A stretch of 64,000 nt of DNA from Phlyctochytrium arcticum. Its lineage: Eukaryota > Chytridiomycota > Chytridiomycetes > Chytridiales > Chytridiaceae. Under the pieces are notes generated by a model, which saw only the letters and a list, made by a program, of their open reading frames with translations, was not told where the DNA came from and made no database searches. The first letter of the stretch is position 1; every line of letters starts with the position of its first letter. Positions 44,592-55,083 of the stretch are shown in pieces. Location of the stretch: assembly GCA_025602905.1 (NCBI GenBank), contig JAHLKI010000009.1:744001-808000 (forward strand), given 5' to 3'. A program made the position numbers and the translations under genes.

Positions 44592-46901
44592 ATGGAAGCC
44601 GCCAATTCTGCAGACACAGCTATCGCACGCCCCAGCGCAAGACGGCCAACAGAGGTTGCCACTGTGGTCGGGTTGACCCCCGAACAGGCAATCGTTCTTC
44701 CCAGTAGCCTGGCCGCCCCTCAAGCTGCTTTGGCAAATGCTATCATCGCGCAAGCCGCATCCCGCCACGCTCCATGGTTTCCTCAAGCTGCGCCGGATGT
44801 TGAATTTGCCACGATGGAAAAGGGGATTGACGGTGTTCATCAGTACGCGCTTTCCGAGGGATTTGCTGTTTCTGAGAAGAAAAAGGAACACTGGGGCAAT
44901 CCGAAAATTGTTCGTATGGTGATCTTTCATTGTTGTCAGGGTGGGTCGCCTCCAGCAAACATTCCAAACTCGAAGAGAAAGCGGGAGAGTAAGAAGGTCG
45001 GTTGCACCTACAGAGTCCGTTTAAGCTTGGTTGGAGAAGTTTGGAGGATTGTGAAATTTGGCGACGGGCACGACCAGCACATCAACCATCCAAAGAGGAA
45101 CACCGCAGAGCTTGCCAGTCTGCCTGCAGCAAGAAGGGCCACCCAAAAACTTGCAGATGGTGTCATTCTCGCCAAGATTATTGATATGTACGCTGATGCC
45201 CGTAGTCCCGGTGAAATAGTTCAGTCGCTTGCTGATGACAATCCGGACAGACCGATCCTGATCGTTGCTCGGGATGTCTCCAACATTGTCGCCCGAATGC
45301 AGAGAAAAGAGCTTGGAACTATGACGATGATGGAGGCGCTGTTGACGAGAATGAAACAAAATCATTTGGTGGCGGACTTCACACTGAACGCCGACCGTAC
45401 CGTACGTCGTTTGTTTTGGTCAGCCGATGGTAATCCAAACGTTAGGAAGTACGCGGATGTGGTAATTATTGATGCCACTTACCAAACCAACAAGTACAAG
45501 ATGCCAATGATGCATGCTGTTGGATTCACGGCTACCAACAACACATTCTCCATTGCATTTGGAATTGTTGAGCAGGAAGAATGCGGCGACTATGTTTGGT
45601 TCCTACAGTTGTTGACGCAAGTTTTGGGCAGGGCACCTGACATTGTAGTAACCGACCACGAAAAAGCGTTGATAGGAGCCTTGAAAGGAGTTTGGCCCCA
45701 GACGAAGAGACTCCTTTGCCGGTGGCATATCCTTCTCAACATCAAATCCAACTGCCACAAATACTTTGTGACAGCGTCTGATGATAACTTGGAAGCATAT
45801 ACATGGGCCAAATTCGAAAAGGACTGGAAGTATATGTTGGAGCAGCCGACAGAAGCCCTCTTCAAACAAGCCTGGAGCGAGATTGCGAAACTTGTTAGCC
45901 CAGAAACAATTAACTACATCACATCCAACAAGTTACCTTTCAAGGAACATTTCGCCGGCTTCTCTACCAACCAACTCAAACACTGCAGACATACGGAGAC
46001 ATCCATTGTCGAGAGCCAACATCGGCGGATCAAACAAAACCTGAAGTCTTCCGTCGGAACTCTTGCCCACACGTACAAGAAGATATCCTTGACGGTAGCA
46101 AGCATGCAGAAGAAATCCGAGATTCGGTACAATAACGAGATCAACGGCATTGTCACCACCTTCAACGTCATGTTCTTGCCGCTTCAGCAAATTGTTTCCA
46201 GATTTGCGATCAACCTGACATCGAAATCTTGGAAGAGCGTGACGGCAGCAATCGACGATGGTGATGTGGAGTGCCGGTGCACAATTCGCAAAGTTTATGG
46301 TGTGCCGTGCGGCCATGAAGTCATGAGTATCCTCGAGAAGAAGGAGCAGCTCAGCAACCGGCAGTTTGACGCGCGATGGTACTTAGTCGATGAACCCCAA
46401 GACAACACAATTGCTCCAGACATTGCCGGCGCTAGAGAACCGCAGCAAAAGCAAGGCATTGGAAGACCACGAAACCAGTGGCAAGAACCCCGCATTCACA
46501 GTAGTGGCGAGGATCTTGGTCTTGCTGGAGATGCTGAAGATGGCGAAGACGACCTGAGCGCGCCAGGAGACCAGCCAATTCCGGAGTCCGACCCGGAAGA
46601 CGAGGACGAGATGATTGACTTGAGTGGGGAGGACGATCTCATGGCTGATTTGCGTGCACTGTGCGCCAGTGTTGAGAATATGGAGATGGGGGCGGGTGAG
46701 GACGCGTCTAGTCTTGGTTTGGACTTGACAAAGCCTCCCACGAAGCGTCGGTGCACAGGGTGCGGATCAGTACGACCATGTTCTGAAGCAGTGTGGGAAG
46801 GTTCGGAAGGCAGCTCCCAAGCCCAAGACTACTGGACGAGGTCGAGGAGGACGCAGAGGACGAGGTCGCGATGGTGGTTCTACGCGTGCGTGAAGTGTTG
46901 A
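44592..46901 (+). CDS. MULE transposase (FAR1-like zinc finger, DDE, SWIM), C-terminus frameshifted
   Basis: A single exon, 769 aa. Residues about 75-166 form a FAR1/WRKY-GCM1-like DNA-binding domain (FHCC ... CTYRV ... HDQHINH). The MULE DDE core follows: Asp in VVIIDATYQTNKYK (about 293), Asp in VVTDHEKAL (about 353), Glu in SIVESQHRRIK (about 473). A SWIM zinc finger, CRCTIRKVYGVPCGHE, starts about 560. An acidic stretch comes next. At about 46766 the frame appears to slip: KRRCTGCG continues better in the next frame as QYDHVLKQCGKVRK plus a GRGRGG-rich tail, which would complete a CCHC-type knuckle. It lies centrally between the TIRs. Confidence 0.9.
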   Translation: MEAANSADTAIARPSARRPTEVATVVGLTPEQAIVLPSSLAAPQAALANAIIAQAASRHAPWFPQAAPDVEFATMEKGIDGVHQYALSEGFAVSEKKKEHWGNPKIVRMVIFHCCQGGSPPANIPNSKRKRESKKVGCTYRVRLSLVGEVWRIVKFGDGHDQHINHPKRNTAELASLPAARRATQKLADGVILAKIIDMYADARSPGEIVQSLADDNPDRPILIVARDVSNIVARMQRKELGTMTMMEALLTRMKQNHLVADFTLNADRTVRRLFWSADGNPNVRKYADVVIIDATYQTNKYKMPMMHAVGFTATNNTFSIAFGIVEQEECGDYVWFLQLLTQVLGRAPDIVVTDHEKALIGALKGVWPQTKRLLCRWHILLNIKSNCHKYFVTASDDNLEAYTWAKFEKDWKYMLEQPTEALFKQAWSEIAKLVSPETINYITSNKLPFKEHFAGFSTNQLKHCRHTETSIVESQHRRIKQNLKSSVGTLAHTYKKISLTVASMQKKSEIRYNNEINGIVTTFNVMFLPLQQIVSRFAINLTSKSWKSVTAAIDDGDVECRCTIRKVYGVPCGHEVMSILEKKEQLSNRQFDARWYLVDEPQDNTIAPDIAGAREPQQKQGIGRPRNQWQEPRIHSSGEDLGLAGDAEDGEDDLSAPGDQPIPESDPEDEDEMIDLSGEDDLMADLRALCASVENMEMGAGEDASSLGLDLTKPPTKRRCTGCGSVRPCSEAVWEGSEGSSQAQDYWTRSRRTQRTRSRWWFYACVKC

Positions 46902-47194
46902 CGTCCGTAATAAACATTCGTTGCTATGGCAATCTGTCTTTTTTTGTTGCTGTCTTGTTTCTCTTTGACCACCTGTTCTATTTATTGTCATAATTTTTCA
47001 TTCTCAATGTTATCATAATCGTTGTTGGGTGTGTCTGGCAAAAATCTGTCGAATTGTGGACATTGTGAAAAGTGTATGAACATAAACAAACATTGTTACG
47101 GGGAAAAGTTGTTAAACGTACGACGCCCAGATGAAGAACTAGGTCCGAAACCGTGGTTTAGAGGCTCTGGGAGCACATCTGGCAGCACAAAGAC

Positions 47195-47265
47195 AAAAAG
47201 TTGTCCTAAAAAGGATATAGCGCGTCCCCCAGTGGGAGAACCCCGCATTTTAGCGATCGGCACCG
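47195..47265 (-). repeat. MULE right terminal inverted repeat, inner part
   Basis: The reverse complement matches the left TIR to CGGTGCCG. The outer 18 bp lie at 50833-50850 beyond element B. Confidence 0.9.
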
Positions 47266-50200
47266 CTCAGCGCAACCCGACTTTTACTATAGGGAGGCAC
47301 AGTCATTGTGGCATTAAGTAAGCAGATCCGACCTCGCCGTTTTACTGTACGTTATTGCAAAACATTTGTTCACCATCTGTCCATTTCCACGCGATCTTTT
47401 CAACTATACACCTCCAGTAAACTTTCAAACCTCACCTCAGCCGGTATTAGAAGGAGGCTGTGTGACTTTATCTGAACCTCTCTCACAGGATCTTTAGAAT
47501 TACGACGCGCAAGTGACAGGATGCCGCCCAAAAGAAAGGTGAGATGGGCATCTTCATGATCTCGAAAACAAGCCTTTATCCGGCTGTAGGAGTCAGTTCA
47601 CTCATTCTTTTACTTCTTCTTATTACAACCATTATAGCGCCAGGTCTCAGACGGACTTAGCTGGTACGATCAGGTACCCGGTAAGAGGGGTAACAAATAT
47701 GGCTATAACCCTGGATGCATCGGCTGCGGGACCAAGAGCTCAACCCGATTTCACAAGTTCATTTGGGCTGAACTTGACAGCCGTCGGGCGGCACGTTTGA
47801 GGCCCCAGGTTGGACCAGGAGCTGCTGATCCGTATGCTTGCAATGCGTGTCGAACCCGCTGGTACAAAGCAGGGATCATTCGACAGCCCGCCGTCAGGCC
47901 CATCATCCCTGCTCAACCCAATGAGGTTGCGGCCATTCAGGAAGCCAGCATCAGTACCGACAATGTGGTGGATGCAGCAGTGAACGCTCAAGTCAGTGAC
48001 GACAACGTTGTCGATGCGGGGCGAATGGCAGTGTCATCTTGATGACGGACTTCGAGCTTCCGGAACCTGAAGGCGATGATGTTGATATTTCTGAAACATC
48101 AGGACCATCTCCTGCGACTCTTGCTGATTTTCACCAAGAAATGCGCAACTTCATTGCTCATCCGTTCGGAGGAAATCCGTTCGTCGAGATGGACGAATTT
48201 GTCGCTCAGTATCCCCGCCTATATGAGCTCAAGTCACTCATGGTCGGACATGACGAAAGCCGGTATTCTGTTCTCTACAACGATCGAATGAAGCGGCACT
48301 TGATCTTTGCCATATGCTATGAGGGACAGTGTATGGACCGGAAGACTGATTACGTCAAACGATATATCGGATCTGTCTTCATCACGGGATCCCACACAGA
48401 CCAACGGCTTCTTTCACGGGTGAATCTGGGCTATCATCCGTCAAAATCGATTACGCGGATGAACAACATGATCATGACGGCCCACGAGCGCGTTGTGAAA
48501 GATATTTTGGAGAATGACCCACTCTTGGTCGTCACCATTGATGACTTCCATTGGTGTCAAGTCCGCCCTGTACCAGATGCCGCAAACGCACCCGGAAAGT
48601 TTACGAGTGCGAGGACCACCGCCAACTATGCGGTAAAGCTTCACAGGGAACTGCCACCTCTTCCTCCTGCAATCACCGATGTTCTAGCTTCTGTGTTGCA
48701 GGACACAACATGGATTCCCTCAGTCCTGTGTGCTCCCGCAACGCAGACGTATGCGGAACTACGTAACGGTGAAGTTTTGTCCAAAAAAATGTACGCCTAC
48801 AGTATGGCTACCAAGGCCGGATCGCAAGAGGATTTCCACATTATCGGCAGCGACAACAAGCCTATGAAGTCCGCTCTCGATTTGGAACCAGTGATGGACA
48901 ATATCGAGACATTCTTGGCGAAAGTCAACTATCCTGACAAAGACGGTTCATTTAGTAAGTCTGTGGTTTTGGCCGGCGATTACTATGTTTGGATGTACGC
49001 TAGCAAATTGCTGCGATCAGCCAAGTATAGTAATCTCAGGCCTCACGTCCTACCGGTCCCGGACAATATGCATATAGCCCTGAACATACAGGAGGCAGTC
49101 CTTGTCCATGGTTGGACAATCATACACCGGCTGTGGGTTGCCGGGTATCCGGACGTGGAAAACACAGCTCCCATCAACATGCGGCCAAAGCGCAGGACGG
49201 CAATGTTGGCCCTCTCTATGACCGCTTGGCAAGAGTGCCGTAAGGAAGTCTTGCGTTCCTACAAGGCGGCGGCATCCAGCAATATAAAGGCAACACCTGT
49301 CCGCAAGGCGATGGTGGATTCGATCATCTCGCTTTTCGAAGATCACATTCCTCTTGCGGTGGATTGTCCGTATTTACTGTCTAGTGGGGATCTCGAACAG
49401 ATCAAGATGTGCCTCAAGCGGCTGTTCCCGTTGTTCACTCTTTTGGGAAAGAAAAACTACGTGAACATTGTCCTCTACCAGCTTGGTCTCTTAGAAAAGC
49501 TTCCCTCCCACCTACCAAAAGATGTTGCAATGGCTTTCCTTTTCTCCACTTTCTCAAGTGAGGATTTGGAAGTATTTCACTCCATCCTCCGGGCCGCCAT
49601 CCGCTTTCAAGATACTAATGCGCAGGTCTCAAGAAAGGCAATGTTGATAACCGCCATGAGGGGTGAGTCTGCCATCAAGCAGCTTGCGGCTATGACAGAA
49701 AGGGAGTTGGCGCTACGTGGACAACCAGTTTCGCCAATCAAAGTCGAGCCAGGTACCTCTGGTCCGGCCCGTACTCCCGCCCTATCCCCGCTAGAAAAGG
49801 CAGCCGATGATGTCGTCCCGAGGATGGTTGCGTATCTCAAGGACCTGTTCTCCACCCTTTCTCAGTTCACTTTTGACGTCGTTGGACAACATGATAAGAT
49901 TCCATATGCGTCTGCTCTGCCGCATTACAACCTGATTCTCCGCCCTCCAGCTCCAGCCCCACCCGTCACCAACCCTGTACTCTCTTCCGGGTCAGCTACA
50001 ACCAACAAAGAGAACACTACGGTAAACCTCCCTCCAGCCAGCGCAGAAAAGATCCCCGTGGTAGTCTTAGCTACCATCCGGGAGTCACTTCTGCCTTTGC
50101 CGCTGCGCCGTCAACCCTTCGTAAATCTCGGCAACCACATCGATGTTGAAGGGTTTCAAAGTGTTCCAATGCCGGTCGCGAAGACCCCTCTTGCTGACAT

Positions 50201-50824
50201 TACGAATGGGCCATCTCCCAGTAAGGCCAAAAAAGTCACAGTGCGAGATTTCTTAAAATCAGACTCGCTGAAGCAAGATCTGACCGCTTGCGGTTGCGTG
50301 ATCTTCAACTGCCAATGTACAGTAATGTACCAGTGGATTGCAACCAAGTCCCTGAAGCATTTTTCAAACAACATTGACAAGGAACTTGTGCGTGATGATG
50401 AAGGTAATTAAGCCAGAGGTACCGCTCAGTGTCTCGCGAGTTGCGTCCTTTTCCCGGCTATGAGCGATTAACAACCTTCTTTCAAACACTATTTAGAATC
50501 ATCAGTTTCAACATCAACTCAGTAGCTCGTGTATCTCACCATGCTTACGCATTTCACGTACCCCATCAAATTCTTAGATGCGCTTAGACTGTTGGTTTTT
50601 CGGGTCAAACTCTATCCTTTATATAGTCTGAGGTAGCGGCCATGTTTTCCTTAGCTTCTTAGATATGTTTCCTTCATTCTCGTTTACTCGGTTTCGTTAT
50701 TTTATATCAAGTTTGGGTGAAATTGGGTCACTTTCAGGTATCCCTTCATTCTCGCGGAAATGGTTCGGGCTGTCGGACATTGCTTATGTAAATTTTTGGC
50801 GCCAAAATCTTGGGTTGCGCTGAG
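47266..50824 (+). mobile_element. DNA transposon element B, inserted in the MULE's right TIR
   Basis: An 8-bp target duplication CGGCACCG (47258-47265 and 50825-50832), itself part of the MULE TIR. Termini are CTCAGCGCAACCC inverted (13 bp), as in element A. 3559 bp, same family as A, opposite orientation. Confidence 0.93.
47521..50411 (+). CDS. Element B transposase-like protein
   Basis: Exon 1 is 47521-47538 (MPPKRK), intron 47539-47637, exon 2 from 47638 (RQVSDGLSWY) with zinc ligands PGCIGCG and CNACRTRW. This frame stops at 48042. The main 790-codon frame, open from 48039, continues the protein (ILMTDFELPE aligns with IFMITDFDNAE of element A), so a small indel or unseen intron lies near 48030. 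The core has VVTIDDFHW, VVLAGDYYVWMYA, and PDNMHIALNIQEAV running without break into HGWTIIHRLWVAGYP. The C-terminal half is helical, with a Cys-rich end (CGCVIFNCQC). It is more intact than element A's copy. No named superfamily recognised. Confidence 0.75.
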
Positions 50825-50859
50825 CGGCACCGTGCATTCGAGGCGCTCTCGTGCGTTGG

Positions 50860-52883
50860 CTGCGAGGGGAGGAAGAATTTGGATTTATGGGAAAAGAGAA
50901 GTGGCGAAGCATAATACCACGTGACTTATGTAATCTATTATATAAATAAAAACGATCAAAGTCAGAAAAGCTCGAAAGTGGCACAGTTTTGGAAGAGAGG
51001 GGGCAAAGTCATAAATTATTTTATTATAGTGGCACAGTTGGTTTTGGACACTATGCCCTTCCTTTGTTCTAAATGACTTTCATCCACATATACAGTAGTA
51101 GAGGAAAAAACAAGAGAATAAGCAGTCAATTTATCTAAAGCACAAATGCTTGCCTGTACTGTATATATATAAGAAGTGGACAGTGGCCCCTTGAGCCGGT
51201 TGCGGCACTGGGGCCCCTGGCTGAACGCTGCGCGCTACTGTATACGTGCATGTAGACCTACCAGATGGTTCAATGGGTATTCCTTTTAAGATTGGGACAT
51301 CTTACGCGCATCACAAAGTGCCAGTTAGATTGATGTGACTCCAATGCCATTTACTTCCTACCTAAAGAAGAAACAGCACCAAATGTGTCTCTTCCAGGAA
51401 TGACCCTTTCTTAGCCGCCAACCCATTCCTACCTTGGAGCGAACGTCTGGCCCTCTTTGCCATTCGACTGTAATACTGTATTGGCTGATCATTGAGAAGG
51501 ATCAATCAATGTGCTAAAGTTGGAAGTACAAAATGTATTATACAGTAAATTTTGCAGTAGTCATTGCACCAAAATGCCGTGTCATTTCATATGAACAATG
51601 TTGTGGCAGAGATAAGACATTTTTTGCTCTTGCCAGTGCTGGCTCTTTAGGAAAGGAAAACAGGAACAGACAGGCCTACAACAGGATGACTAGATGCTTT
51701 TGAAAGCGTACAATATGTTGTAGGTGACAGTTCCTGGATTCTCTTCTTCAAAACAAACCCAGACTGCCATTTTATACGATTTCACACAATAGGGACACTG
51801 GCTAAACTAAGAAATATACAAAACTTTGCACGCTTGCATTGGGTCACTAACATAAAATTTCCCACGATCCAATTACTAAGGCGCGATTTTGGCTTGGCAG
51901 ATTTCTTGAACTACCGAAGTCAGCTTCTTCGCGGATTCAATGCCCCGGTGCACACGTTAGATAAAGGTCCGAACTAATATGTTGGCCAACCCCATTTGCA
52001 CCATAAAACCCCATGAGATGCGCTTGGTGAGTTGCTCCAATAGAAATGCTTTACCATTGGAGATGATGCGGCATATAAATGTACGAACCTGTTGGTGGCA
52101 CTGTTGCTAGCTTGGGCGGTGATTTTTGGTACATGCTGCCTTCCACACTTGGGCGAGACAACCTTAGTCTTATTAACTTGACGGAGTAGTACGCACAACT
52201 ATAGGCTCAAATTTGCAAATGCTCATGTAGTTTTTGTGAGGGAATTTCACAAGTGCCTAATTCAGCTGAGCATTGGATATCTACCCACGCCCAATAATGA
52301 ATACAATCATAATGTTTTTGAAAGTGACTGGACTACCATCGGTTCTAAACTGTTGGTTCAGGTTGAGGGTCCTTCAATGGTCTGGGAGAGAATCAAACTT
52401 TTGTATGAACCGCCAATTTTGAAAGAATTCCATTCAAATCTCGACATACTTACCTCGAAGAAGACAATGGGATTATTGTCAGTGAAATGATTTTAGCAGT
52501 TACATTCTACCATGTCTTCAGCAAGGACAAATTGGCAAATTAAGACAATTCTCAGAACCATACTCAACTTTTAGATATTGTCACCGGTCTCTGTGAAGAT
52601 GAGCAGTATTCAGGGTCAAGATATTCAACATGCACATCCATTACCTATGCAATTACTATTCACAAGTTGTATGGGCAAGCAAGGAAGGGATCGGTGTATA
52701 TCATACCTACATTTTTGCCAGATCTCTTGAATGTCATTCACTGAGCGGACACTTCTTCTCCGATACATTTCCATTTTGTTATTTTTGTCTCTTCACCTCC
52801 TGCTTCACCTCATTTGGTGGAGATCAAAATTAAAATTCTTCCCTACATTGTACCCGAGCGAAGCGAGGGTTTACCCTCTCGTT
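50860..52883. other. Gene-poor AT-rich region with repeat traces
   Basis: No gene of coding quality. Contains the inverted dispersed repeat (50961-50983), AGTGGCACAGTT twice (50977 and 51031), and an imperfect hairpin near 52853-52880 next to the end of the following gene. It is probably decayed transposon sequence. Confidence 0.5.
50961..50983 (-). repeat. Dispersed repeat copy 3 (inverted)
   Basis: Exact 23-bp reverse complement of 37338-37360, with similar AT-rich sequence continuing to about 50930. It is followed by AGTGGCACAGTT, itself repeated at 51031. Confidence 0.8.
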
Positions 52884-53852
52884 TTACAATACAGTAATAG
52901 ACCCAAAGTGACGCGCTTCTCGCATGAACATTTCTGCAGGATCCTCCTCAGTCATGATAACATCATTCAGGTCGTCCGAAAATATTACATGCACTTGCTC
53001 TAGCCGATGCTCCCGCGCGGCAAGGAAGTCTTGTGGGCTAAACCCAGATACTTGAGACCAGTCATCGTCGTCCTGTTCTGTAGCGACATCACTTTGCTGA
53101 GATGGTCCATAGTCGATACCGGCCACCTCGTGAGCCCATCGTTGGATTGCTGACGAACAGGAGTATCTGGGTGCAGGGCGACGTTTACCGGTCGCGGAAG
53201 CTGCCATTCCACCGCTTGGGAAATCCATATCGTATTGTGTTTCAGTCGGAGGCGTGGTAGATTTTCGGTTGTCTTGACTGTGGTGTTCTTCTTCCATGTT
53301 GTCACCCTCCTGCTCCTGCTCACTATCCTTGTCGTCATGATTCTCTTCGTCCGCAATTCCATCCGCACCAGGGATATCCATCAAGGCCAATTTGTCGATG
53401 AGATCATCCAACCGCGCTCGTTCTTCCGGTGATGAGACGATGGGTACTGGGTGCAGAGCTTTCTTTGTGCTAGTCATAGTGACTTGAATGGCAGGATAGA
53501 GGCAAATGTACGCGGGATTACGATCCCAACCGTTCACCGTCTGCAAGGCTGTGTGTTCGTTATGTGACGGAATTGGGGCAAGGGCGAGGAACCGATTTCT
53601 CTTCTCGGGATGGTCGTAGAATTGAGTCGTTATGTCCCTTCCACCGAAGGCAGTACAGAAATGAACTGAGAACATGTTTCCATAACGGCCCCGAACGTAG
53701 CAAAGGCGGGATTCACGGGAGACAGTGTCTCCATGATCAGACTGTCGCGAAGGTTGAGAATATGACGCAGTCGACACACCACTAGGGATGGCCACGATAG
53801 CTTTGCAGAAGGTTCCCGGTTGTGGAATGAAGGTTTGGGTCTGTTTCGGCAT
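52884..53852 (-). CDS. Acidic hypothetical protein (322 aa)
   Basis: The ATG at 53852 (MPKQTQTFIPQ) opens one exon to a stop at 52884. The first 130 residues look folded: LCYVRGRYGNMFSVHFCTAF and NRFLALAPIPSHNE. The middle is a highly acidic linker (DDKDSEQEQEGDNMEEEHH). The C-terminal part contains CSSAIQRWAHEVAGIDYGP and VHVIFSDDLNDVIM. No family recognised. It sits among transposon debris, so it could be cargo or a lineage-specific gene. Confidence 0.5.
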   Translation of the reverse strand: MPKQTQTFIPQPGTFCKAIVAIPSGVSTASYSQPSRQSDHGDTVSRESRLCYVRGRYGNMFSVHFCTAFGGRDITTQFYDHPEKRNRFLALAPIPSHNEHTALQTVNGWDRNPAYICLYPAIQVTMTSTKKALHPVPIVSSPEERARLDDLIDKLALMDIPGADGIADEENHDDKDSEQEQEGDNMEEEHHSQDNRKSTTPPTETQYDMDFPSGGMAASATGKRRPAPRYSCSSAIQRWAHEVAGIDYGPSQQSDVATEQDDDDWSQVSGFSPQDFLAAREHRLEQVHVIFSDDLNDVIMTEEDPAEMFMREARHFGSITVL

Positions 53853-54684
53853 CTTGCAGTGTTCGGTTGTGAGCGGGACTTGGGGAGTTGAGGGTTATGA
53901 GATATGAGGTGAATTGTAACCTTCTCTTCTCTTCTGGCCGAGGATAGAGTGGTTCCATTCATTGTAGGTGCACTGCTGGGTCGTGAGATGAGAAGAAACG
54001 TGCTGTTTGATTGGGTTAGGGTTATGAACAGCTAGCTGTTTGATTGCCACGCAGTGAACTTTCTTTATATGAGCGCAGCCTCTTTCCAAACGCCGTAACG
54101 ATGACATGAAGCTGGCGATAGAAATGTTTTACAATTGTACAGGTCTGTATGTATCTATCCGATAAGCAAGGGGCGCCAAGTATCAACGGCGTGCTCGTCC
54201 CTTTGCCAAGCGGCGAGTTCGTCATGATGGTTGAGATAATTAGGTAACTGAATTGTTGTTCTGGTGATCCAGAATTGGTCATCGGCGGAGGCGATGTGTT
54301 GAGCGATATTGTGATTGAAATCGTGAGCGTTATCCTTGAGGGTATAGGCAAGGGGTTGAGAGTGAAGAAGGACTAGTGCTGTGAAAGATACCGGTTTAAC
54401 GGTCAGTCGCAGGTTAAATGGTCCGGGTTGGTAAGTTGAATAGCGTCGTACTCGACGAATACTGGTCAGAAGGAAGGGCTACCTTCAGTCAATGCTCGTA
54501 AAGATGGTTAAACAATACTATTATTATACACACTTCGTTCCTGTCCAGCGAGGTCCGTGGCTCAGGGAAGCGTAACCTCTAATCTACGGAGGTGCATCTA
54601 AACTAAGTACAGGGCAGGTGCGCAGTCAACAGTCAATACCTAATTAAGACAGTGCTTGGAGGCGAACCGCGAAAGCGGGCCCTT
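53853..54684. other. Intergenic region
   Basis: Only short minus-strand frames without domain character. No gene supported. Confidence 0.4.
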
Positions 54685-55083
54685 TCACAGTGCAGGCCAG
54701 GCAGGGTATGGGTCAGCGTAAGCGTCCTTGATATAGGTGCGAGCATTGGCAATGGAACCGGTGCAGGTGATCTCGTCGGTAGCGTAGTCAAGGTAGCCGT
54801 TTTCGTGAAGGAACTGTGCGGTATGGTAGGTTGGGCGATATGAGGGTCGGAAAATGGTAACCGTCCATGTCCAGACGCGTTTTGTAGGAGGAGTATAAAG
54901 GAGGGTGTGTAGTTGCCTGGATGGGTGCGATCGATGTGAGCGTAAAGGCAAGCGTGATAGGTAGTAGGTGTGCCGATCGGTTGCGCGATCGGTGAACTTT
55001 GACGCTGAGGCAAGTTTCTCGTAGGAAGTGGGGTCGAGATAGTGGCAGATGCGTTGATAAACTTCTAGCGGGAGGCGGTGGAC
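54685..55083 (-). CDS. F-box protein, last exon
   Basis: After a CATCGTAG acceptor at 55084 the minus strand reads VHRLPLEVYQRICHYLDPTS, an F-box start. It continues for about 130 residues with WTWTVTIFRPSYRPTYHTAQ and a tail ending DPYPAWPAL. The upstream exon probably lies at 55160-55220 (…KLDDSQ joins in frame) but its start was not found. A likely SCF adaptor by F-box homology; partial model. Confidence 0.5.
   Translation of the reverse strand, partial: VHRLPLEVYQRICHYLDPTSYEKLASASKFTDRATDRHTYYLSRLPLRSHRSHPSRQLHTLLYTPPTKRVWTWTVTIFRPSYRPTYHTAQFLHENGYLDYATDEITCTGSIANARTYIKDAYADPYPAWPAL

Larger units (their letters stand above)
43969..50850 (+). mobile_element. Mutator-like element (MULE), interrupted by element B
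   Basis: A 9-bp target duplication GTGCGTTGG flanks it (43960-43968 and 50851-50859). Terminal inverted repeats are about 88 bp: left 43969-44056; right 47195-47265 plus 50833-50850, split by element B with one 1-bp indel. Without element B (and one copy of its target duplication) it is about 3.3 kb. A 9-bp duplication, long TIRs and a MULE transposase agree. Confidence 0.92.

Noticed and set aside
37338..50983. A single 13.6-kb composite transposon bounded by the inverted 23-bp repeats
   Set aside because: No target duplication flanks the two outer copies, and the interval contains the housekeeping gene PNO1; kept only as a dispersed repeat.
52236..52490. Plus-strand 84-codon frame
   Set aside because: AT-rich, no recognisable motif, surrounded by non-coding sequence.
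52853..52880. Second Helitron-like 3' hairpin (CCCGAGCGAAGCGAGGGTTT), similar to that at 34670
   Set aside because: The stem has two central mismatches and no helicase or cargo gene lies beside it; the similarity may be chance or a 3' UTR structure of the adjacent gene.
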